From positions 3,968,001 to 4,032,000 of the forward strand of contig BSYO01000034.1 in NCBI GenBank assembly GCA_033239525.1: a DNA stretch of 64,000 bases, given 5' to 3'. Source of the stretch: Nepenthes gracilis. Lineage: Eukaryota; Streptophyta; Magnoliopsida; Caryophyllales; Nepenthaceae. Shown one piece after another: positions 56,690 to 64,000 of the stretch (the stretch's first letter is position 1; each line of letters opens with the position of its first letter). The notes under the pieces are model-generated. The model made no database searches. It was not told where the DNA came from and saw only the letters and a list, made by a program, of their open reading frames with translations. The position numbers and the translations under genes are program-made.

Positions 56690-58521
56690 TATTGAAAAAT
56701 ATCACGTAACATGTCACCAAATCAAATGTAAATTGACATATTCTATCATCTCTTATTAAAAATCAGACATGAAGCTGATGTATCATTTTCACAAAATTGT
56801 TGGGATCACTCCTGTGTGGAAGTCCTTAGGACTTGAATAGAGTACGAATGTATTGGGAGAAAGAAATTTCGATCAACAAAGTTGACCGGAGTCAACTCTT
56901 TCGGTCAACTCTTTTAGTCAATATATTGACCGTTATAAATGTAAGTCGTCTGAAGAAGTGGGAAAGGCTACTTCGACCGGTCAACGGTGTGGTTGATCAG
57001 CTAATATAAAAGGACGGATAACAGAGTTGACATACTGTATTTGAAAGACCTGGATGACTGTTATACCCAAAAAGTGTACAGTTGACCTACCCTTCTGGAT
57101 GGTTAGTGAAAGTCATTCTCGAAACTCCAAAGGTTGATCAATCTGCAGAAGTAGACATGCACCACCTGCTATAGGACCAGACATGCGCATGTAGGCAAAC
57201 CTTGAAAGTTGAGCACCAACCATTAAGCTATGATAATGGACGTGTGTATATGTATATACACTTTGCACATAGCAAACAGAGTAGACTGTAAGGGTAACAA
57301 CAAGAAGAAGGAGAAGGCACCGGTCAAGTAGAGAGAAAGAGTATAACAGAAGAGAAAAAGAAAAAGAAAGAGAGCTATGAGTGAAACAAGTGTAAGAGCT
57401 TTGTTTACTTTGCTCTGCTCTTATTTTTGCCTCTTGTAATTTTTTCATACTTAGTGATTCTTTGTGAACTTAGTGTCCCGTGATTTTTACCTTAATTTAG
57501 AAGAGTTTTTCACATAAAATTTTGTATTCATTTCTCTTATCCTGTCTCTGTTTCACAGTGCTCATTGTACCTTATTAGTTGGCCGTTCATTCCGGCCAAC
57601 AGGTAGAAATTGTTCTTATATTTTAATAAGTAGGCCGCCCGTTACCCACCAACAAAACCAAAGAATAGAACAAGGATAGAAACAAATTTTTAAAGAGAAG
57701 ATACCTTGGGCTTTGATGATGCTATAGCTTTTAGTTTCACTAGATTATTATTCGCTACTTGTGAGTGGCATTCTGGTCAGGCAATAGTGTGATCTATGAT
57801 TTAGTGATATAGCCCAAGAATTTCCCATATAATAAATGTAAAATAATGAGTCACTGATTAAGAACTACCAAAGTTTGTAAGATTTATTATAAAAACAATA
57901 TTGAATGAGTCATGATCAAAATTAGAACAACGATAAGATCATTCAAGAAACTAAATAATGTATGAGTTTATAAACTTCTTGGGAGGAAAGATCGCTCATT
58001 TGATATAGAAGAAGGTCTCAATCTTGCTAGGGAGTAGTATAGAAGTCTTTCATAGGACAGATCAAGCCATGAATGCCTGAAAACACTTTTATTATCTAAG
58101 TCCCAACATACACAATGTCATTTTAGACTTTTAAATATAAATTAAAGATAAGCTTTCTCCATAATAAATATTGGAAAAACGGTTATATAAAAAAATAAAA
58201 ATATAATATGTTGATAAAAGTTCCAGATAATATTACACTGCAATAATATTGATACTATTTTAACCCAACTAAAAGCTTGAGAATTTCTTCTTACCCTTAA
58301 TTTCTTCATAGACTAAATGTCTTATTTTTTAGGTGTTGTGTTCGATGTGTTTTGGATTGCGGATTTTGGGCAGCTTTATTCGAAGCATGTTCTTTCAGCT
58401 GTTGCTACTATGAAGTTTCGGGTGTTGATGTTTTTTTCTATTGGGTCAATGATTTATCATTTTGTCCATCCCAATTTCTTTCTTGTTTAGTCATAGCCAA
58501 TCTTTTGGCATATATATATTT
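56690..58521 (+). repeat. Dispersed repeat H, copy 2 (H2), split by SoloF
   Basis: Reverse complement of 6626-7760, with SoloF inserted at 56798-57654 and CopR cutting it off at 58522. The homology runs on both sides of SoloF. A possible acceptor (TATTTTTTAG|GTG at about 58333) precedes a frame opening at 58352, but no product is recognised. Confidence 0.7.
56798..57654 (+). mobile_element. SoloF: solo LTR, copia-like, inserted in H2
   Basis: Starts TGTTGGG and ends CCAACA, a matching terminal inverted pair. H1 at about 7615-7635 shows the empty site (TTTGTTTTGTCAACATGATA), which places both ends within a few bases; the flanks AAAAT and AAAAC overlap the right end and look like an imperfect duplication. 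It contains GACCGGTCAACGGTGTGG and other TTGACC words at 56875-57000, and a purine-rich stretch at 57300-57375. The frame at 57113-57448 (minus) is not convincing as a gene. Confidence 0.65.
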
Positions 58522-59548
58522 TGTTAGAGTCTTTTTTCTAATTGGCATATTCCGTGATCATATGTACTATTGTATCGATGTCGGGTTATGGGTTGTCGAG
58601 ATACAGTATCAACACATATCCGTTGCTGTTCGTTCCGACTTCCAGGGATACCTCGCATACCGTGAGCTCTCCATTCTCTCGAGCCTAAAAACCCGAAGCC
58701 CCGTGATCTCTGTGCACTCTCTACCGGCTCGACCCGAAAAACCAGAAGCATTGCGCTCGCCGTGCGCTCTCCAAGCTCTCGAGCGCAAAATCCAGAAAGG
58801 GCCCGCTCACTGCTCGCCCTCTCCGTGCTCGAGCGCCGCGGCAATGGGCCAATTTTTAAATGTTATTTTTGAGCCCTCTATAAATACTTGTCTTATACTT
58901 TTAAAACCCTAGGACTCTTGACAAACAAATTTCGTGCCCCACTTGAGAAGAACGTTGTTCATGCTCCATTGATCTTCCTTCTCTTAAGAAAACCAAAAGC
59001 TACGAGTTTGAGCTTCATGTTTTAATAAGTTTTCTCTTCACTTTCTTTTAACCATTTATACACTTCCATTCTTCTACCTTGGTTGGAGACGTTGGTTCGT
59101 TGAAGAAGGAGACCCGATCGTGTTCGGCAATTCAAATGGCTAAAGATGGAAGATTAATGTGAAGACCGGAAGGTGTCCGGTTCCGTTGCCGCGGACAAAT
59201 CCAAGAAGTTCCTTGATAGGGATCACAAGACGGGAGTAAGTCGACTAGGTTAGCGCGTCGTTACCACCCGATCTGTAAGTTGATTTTTCTAGTGCATTGC
59301 TTCTCTGGCCGTTGAAGCCCGGAGGATTTTTATCGATTACCGTGGGTATCGAGTTTTTCCTTCATCACAAAAAATCGTATCTTTTTATTATTACTTATAC
59401 TCATTTATATTTTGCATGCTTGTTAGTATCATTAGTATCTAGAATTAAATATTCTTTACGTATATTGGATATTTAATTTTTACTACTTTCGCTATTTTTA
59501 TCGGGGTCAAAACTTGATTGTATAATTTAGGACACAAGTCCTTTTTCA
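58522..59548 (+). repeat. CopR 5' LTR (1027 bp)
   Basis: TGTTAGAG to CCTTTTTCA. The TATA box TATAAATA is at 58879-58886. It is about 90 bp shorter than the CopN 5' LTR. Confidence 0.92.
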
Positions 59549-59550
59549 AT

Positions 59551-59561
59551 TGGTGTCAGAG
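59551..59561 (+). other. CopR primer-binding site
   Basis: TGGTGTCAGAG, one base from the plant initiator-Met type TGGTATCAGAG kept in CopN at 15970-15980, two bases after the LTR. Confidence 0.8.
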
Positions 59562-59589
59562 ACTCACCCAGATCCACACCCCGATCTAG

Positions 59590-61465
59590 ATGCATACTAG
59601 TCAATCACTGTCCGTTCCTCCCTATTTTGATGGAAGCAATTATGCATACTGGAAAGTACGTATGAGAGCATTTTTAAAATCAATGGATGAGCACGTTTGG
59701 GGTAGTACCAAAATTGGGTGGACTCCACCCACAAGTTCTACCGGTGACGAACCAAAAGTCTTATCTTTGTGGACTATAGAGGAACTTGTTGCATATAATT
59801 AGAATAGTAAGGGATTACATGCTATTTTTATTACTATTTCCCCCGAAGAATTTAAACGCATCTCTATGTGTGAAAAATCAAAAGAAGCTTGGGACATTCT
59901 TGAAATTACCCACAAAGGAACTAAACTAGTTAAAAATTCAAAATTACAAATGCTCACCACTAAGTTTGAAGAAATACGAATGAAAGATGATGAGACTTTT
60001 GATAAATTTTATGCTAAATTGAACGACATTGTGAATTCTACATTCAATTTAGGTGAACGTATTCCTGAAAATAGAATTGTCCGAAAAGTTTTACGATTTT
60101 TGCCTAAACGATTTAGACCAAAAGTTATTGCCATTGAAGAAAGTAAAGATTTAGATAAATTGAAAATAGAAGAACTTGTAGGGACCCTTCAAACTTATGA
60201 GCACACATTGCCACAGTCAAGAAAAAATAAATCAATTGCTCTAAAATCTAGTAGGGAAGAGAAAAATCGAGATTCTGATGAAGAATCGTGTAGCGATGAC
60301 GAATTTTCCTTATTTTTTAAGAATTTTAAAAAGTTTTTGAAGACAAATAAATCTTCATCAAATAAACTTGATGTGGACTTAAAACGTTCACCTAAATTTG
60401 AGAAGAAAGACCGACGTGAATTTAAAGACTTTAAATTAAAAACTACTTAAGGAGTTCAATGTCATGAACGTAAAGGGTTTGACCACTATCAGGCTGAATG
60501 CCCAAACCTTAAACGCCAACAAAGTCAAGTATTTAAAACTAATGTGACCTTAAGCGATGACGAAGAAGAAGAGTGTGACAAATGTTCTGAAGAGAGCCCT
60601 GTCAAGTACATGGCTTTTATAACCTCAATGTGTGACAATGCAGTAGAGAACGTTAACCAATCTGATGACTCTAAGGATAAGTCAGAAGCTAAATTTGATG
60701 GATTTCAAGAAATATATGATAAACTGTTTAGGAAATGTTTAAAAGTAAAGAAAATAAATAGAACCTTAAACGGTAGGGTCATAGATTTGGAAAAAGAAAA
60801 ATTAGCTCAATAATCCGAGTTAGATACTAAAATCCAAGAAATTGAGAATTTGAAAATCTCATTTACTAAACAAATTATAATTCTAGAATCTGAACTTGAG
60901 GCTACTAGAAAAGATTTGAAACAATTCTTAAATGGGTCCACAAAATTAGATCATATGCTCGGGTTGGAAAAAATTGGTGAAAATAAATAAGGTTTGGGGT
61001 ATGTTGAGAATATTTTCCAAACTGGCGTGAAATCTAAAATAATTTTTATTCCCACCACAAAAATTTCACACCAACACGTTAACTTATCCAAAATTACTAA
61101 GCAATCGTCTCGACGTGTGGATAATAGATTTGACTCAACTCATTTGCCTAATCTACATAGTCAAAAGGTCATGAACAAATCATCAAAAACTTTCAAGTCT
61201 TCTACCAATTTCAATCAAAGATCTATGAAAGTTCTTCCATACCTAAATTTGTACCTACCTGTCATGCGTGTGAATAAGTTGGTTACATTCGTCCTCGATA
61301 CTATACCATGAATCTTTTGTACAACCAAAGACAAGGGCTAAAAATGAATAAACTTGTTGATCACATTCAAAAATTGAATGAACAAGTAAAAAGATTAAAT
61401 CAGAAAGTGAATTCGGGGAGAAAAATTTGGGTAAAGAAAAGTGAGCTGAAATTTCCTACGTTAAA
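59590..61465 (+). pseudogene. CopR gag (copia, SIRE/Maximus type), nearly single-frame
   Basis: ATG at 59590 (MHTSQSLSVPPYFDGSNYAY). One frame is kept from 59590 to about 61290, broken only by stops at 59800, 60448, 60811 and 60988. The UBN2-type gag domain covers about the first 220 residues (MCEKSKEAWDILEITHKGTK, KLNDIVNSTFNLGERIPENR). An acidic/Lys region and a zinc knuckle follow, read as CHERKGFDHYQAEC with the second Cys changed to Arg. A coiled-coil-like part continues (60544-60980). After a frameshift a second knuckle appears near 61265-61300 (CHAC..VGYIRPRY), with His and the last Cys both changed to Tyr. Then comes IWVKKSEL (about 61435), the usual end of gag before the protease in this lineage. 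Particle assembly would be its role; both knuckles are damaged. Confidence 0.9.
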
Positions 61466-62395
61466 TTTCTGTTAAATGACGCCTACAAATTAAACAAAAA
61501 AAAAAACAAACCGAAACCGACACAAAAACAACAAAAATAAAAAAATTAAAAAAAATTAAAAAAAGGGAAACAGACGTGCACTCCTGTGCTCGCCCGCTAT
61601 GGGTTCGAGCGCACGTTGCTCTCCTTTATCATCTAGCACGCAGCGTGCACCGCCCACTACCCTCGAGTGCGTCTTCTCTGCTCTCACCCTTTCCTTGCAT
61701 CAGCTGCCTCTCTCCCTCTCACTCACCACCAGATCTACCCTCCTTCTTCTCCATTGTGGGCGTTATAAAGGTAAATACTCGCTCATCTCTCTCTGTTTTT
61801 TTTTATTGTTTCCGCCGCCATTCATGGGATTGCTGGCCCCATTTTCCCTTTCCTTTGGTTGGATGACTTCCTGGGTCACTAATTGCTAACATCCTTACTC
61901 CAAATCCACCGGTTCTTGCGTGGATTTTGTACGACGTCCATGGACTCCATGAGTCCTCGGTGTTCTGTGTCACACGGCCCGTTCATGGTGCTTTCCGGTG
62001 CCTTCTTCCTCACAAGTGGCTGGGCGACCCAATCTACCGTGTTGGTGCTCCTCCCTGGCTGTCACAACCGGCCGGCAACGTGGTTGTAGGAGGTGGTGCT
62101 CCGGTGGTCCTCCGGCGCTGTGTTCCCTTCCATCTCGACGCTTGCCTTGCGCCGTCCGTGACTCCTCAAGCCGCCGCCAACCGTTGAGCGGCTCAAGCCG
62201 CCAGCTGAAGCTGCCACTGTGCATGGCTTAGCTACTCACCACCGTTGCCTGCTTCCAACTTCAATAATCCTACTAAATAAATCAAAACAATACTAATATT
62301 GCCAACAATACTAACATATTTTCAAATTTGCCCAAGGGGGAGGAAGACCGCAGCAGATCGATTTTTTTTGATTATAGTGTCCTTATTTATTTCAG
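61466..62395 (+). other. CopR stretch where pol is expected: no coding domain seen
   Basis: A-rich tract at about 61490-61570, followed by CT-rich and GC-rich sequence without any pol motif. Frames at 61576-62231 are composition-driven (Ser/Pro/Cys/Arg-rich). Near 62333-62350 is the purine-rich word AAGGGGGAGGAAGACC. A T-rich stretch ending TTTATTTCAG lies directly before the ATG at 62396, as in a 3' splice site. Confidence 0.6.
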
Positions 62396-63110
62396 ATGTC
62401 AGCCCCAAGAAAGTTCCTAGCGCGTAAGTCTAGTGGCAAACGCACTCGGCCGAGTGGGGTCTCCGCTTCCGATCGATTTATCAGTCTAGAGTCCGAGACA
62501 CTATTTACCACCCACATGTCACATTGCCAACTCTCCCTTGAACGGGAAGTCCGCCTTGACTCTCTCGACCCTTCCATCTCTTCTATCTTCATTGACCGTT
62601 GTTGGAAGCCGGCTCTCACAGGTTTGATTGCTCCGTCCCTTATTCTCATTCAAGAGATTTACTCTAATATGCATGAGATTTCTTTCGATTGCTTCTCCAC
62701 CTTCACATTAATTTGGATATTCTTGCCCGCGTTCTTGGCCTCCCTCGGGTACCAAACCCGACCTACCCTTTTCCTCCATTCTCCCGGCCTCGTCCAAATG
62801 AGGTTGCCAGCTTTCTCTATGGTGCTCCTATGGAGTGGAATGAAAAAGCTTTTAAGACCTTATACATCTCTCCTCGGCGTCTGGTCGTGAGCCGCAAAAT
62901 GCTTACGAACCTATTTCCTGTGTCTCACTTCTTGTCCACTCCTATGGACAAAGTATTATTTTTGTATGTTCTACTGAGTGGTCGGCCGATTGATTTGCCG
63001 TCGCACATCATCACTTAGATTATCTCCCACTTCACCGCCCGTAAAGATTTGAGCGGTTGGATGATCGTTTGGCTAACCAGGAGGCTGAGCTTCGGTGATG
63101 GCAGCATCAC
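62396..63110 (+). pseudogene. CopR ORF in env position (plant retrotransposon-associated protein), broken
   Basis: ATG at 62396 (MSAPRKFLARKSSGKRTRPS), a basic N-terminus. Frame 1 is open to 62890 but the family-like reading moves to another frame near 62690, where LDILARVLGLPRVPNPTYPF, then PMEWNEKAFKTLYISPRRLV and LFLYVLLSGRPIDLPSHII appear. This pattern resembles the plant proteins usually annotated as putative plant transposon protein. SIRE-type copia elements often carry an extra env-like gene in this place. I cannot see a clear transmembrane segment or signal peptide in the N-terminal part, so an envelope role is not supported. A stop and the LTR junction end it near 63110-63150. Function unknown. 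Confidence 0.5.
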
Positions 63111-63149
63111 TGTGGTACTCCACCCTCCGGCGATTCCTCCACTTCTGAG

Positions 63150-64000
63150 TGCATACCGTGAGCTCTCCACTCGCTCGAGCCCAAAAACCCAAAGCCCCGT
63201 GCTCTCTGTGCGCTCTCTACCCGCTTGACCCGAAAAACCAGAAGCATTGCGCTCGACAAGCGCTTGAGCGCAAAATCCAAAAAGGGCCCGCTCGCTACTC
63301 ACCCTCTCCGCGCTCGAGCGCCGCGGCAACGGGCCAATTTTTAAATACGATTTTTGAGTCCTTTATAAATACTTGTCTTATACTTTTGAAACCCTAGGAC
63401 TCTTGACAGACAAGTTTCGTGCCCACTTGAGAAGAACGTTGTTCATGCTCCATTAATCTTCCTTCTCTTGAGAAAACCAAAAGCTACGAGTTTGAGCTTC
63501 ATGTTCTAATAAGTTTTCTTTTCACTTTCTTTTAACCATTTATACACTTCCATTCTTCTACCTTGGTTGGAGACGTTGGTTCGTTAAAGAAAGAGACCCG
63601 ATCATGTTCGGCAATTCAAGTGACTAAAGAGGGAAGATTGACGTGAAGACCGGAAGGTGTCTAATTCCGTTGCCGCGAGCAAATCCAAGGAATTCCTTGA
63701 TAGGGATCACAAGACAGGAGTAAGTCGACTAGGTTAGCGCGTCGTTACCACCCGATCTGTAAGTTGATTTTCATAATGCATTGCTTCTCTGGCAATTGAA
63801 ACTCGGAGGATTTTTCTCGATTATCGTGGGTATCGAGTTTTCCCTTCGTCACCAAAAATCGTATCGTTTTATTATTGCTTATACTCATTTATATTTTGCA
63901 TGCTTGTTAGTATCATTAGCATCTAGAATTAAATATTCTTTACGTGTATTGGATATTTAATTTTTACTGCTTCCGCTCTTTTTATCGGGGTCGAAACTTG
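63150..64000 (+). repeat. CopR 3' LTR, lacking its first bases, running off the window
   Basis: Matches the 5' LTR from GCATACCGTGAGCTCTCC (5' LTR about 58653) onward. The first 130 bp or so of the LTR, including TGTTAGAG, are missing. TATAAATA is at 63364-63371. The sequence stops at the window edge just before the LTR end. Confidence 0.88.

Larger units (their letters stand above)
58522..64000 (+). mobile_element. CopR: Ty1/copia SIRE/Maximus-type element, partial at window end
   Basis: It has a 5' LTR (58522-59548), primer site, gag (59590-61465), a non-coding stretch, an ORF in the env position (62396-63110) and a 3' LTR fragment from about 63150 to the window end. No protease, integrase, RT or RNase H is recognisable between gag and the env-position ORF. 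The same family as CopN, inserted in H2. The right end and target duplication lie outside the window. Confidence 0.88.

Noticed and set aside
57113..57448. 111-codon frame on the minus strand
   Set aside because: It lies wholly within SoloF, over a purine-rich leader-like tract, without recognisable motifs.
61576..62231. Overlapping Ser/Pro/Arg-rich frames in CopR
   Set aside because: Several frames are open together in GC- and CT-rich sequence; none has a pol or other recognisable domain.

Overview
This is a plant nuclear window, almost certainly from a flowering plant with a repeat-rich genome. The evidence is one intron-containing bHLH transcription factor gene with plant splice sites, plus LTR retrotransposons of three plant groups: Ty3/gypsy Tat-type, Ty3/gypsy Tekay/Del-type and Ty1/copia SIRE/Maximus-type. 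I see no rRNA, tRNA, CRISPR or bacterial-style gene. The species cannot be read from the sequence.

Layout. 1-3266 is AT-rich intergenic DNA. 3267-4397 (minus) is the only gene that looks intact and host-encoded, a 210-residue bHLH protein in two exons. 4398-8309 is intergenic and includes one copy (H1) of an unidentified dispersed repeat. 8310-21081 is a plus-strand Tat element (called TatP here) that carries a nested copia element (CopN, 14851-17699, duplication ACAAA). 21463-32176 is a second, nearly full-structure Tat element on the minus strand (TatM). The two lie tail to tail, with 3' LTRs 381 bp apart. 32177-34274 looks like an LTR fragment (D1). 34275-35984 is a 1.7-kb degenerate telomere-like CCCTAAA tract. 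35985-53983 is a nest: a Tekay-like element remnant (TekOut: gag, primer site and one LTR) is interrupted by a second Tekay-like element (TekIn, 38657-53083, duplication CAAAT), which holds two solo LTRs (SoloB 44215-46804, SoloC 49484-52838). 54480-56600 resembles D1 (called D2). 56690-58521 is the second, inverted copy of the H repeat (H2), holding a solo LTR (SoloF). 58522-64000 is a copia element (CopR) running off the right edge; it keeps gag and an env-position ORF but has no recognisable pol.

How the parts work. In both Tat elements gag-protease-RT-RNase H-integrase runs towards the 3' LTR. A further gene lies between pol and the 3' LTR on the opposite strand. In both copies this antisense gene is preceded by the same series: a tandem array of paired TTGAC (W-box core) motifs 13 bp apart, a G-box about 235 bp before the ATG, a second G-box-like site about 151 bp before it, and a TATA-like box 80-90 bp before it. 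The better copy also shows a 69-nt GT-AG intron in phase 0. I regard this antisense transcription unit as the most interesting system in the window. All retroelement genes here are broken. Many of the stops are TAG where the sister copy has CAG or TGG, as expected from decay of methylated cytosine.
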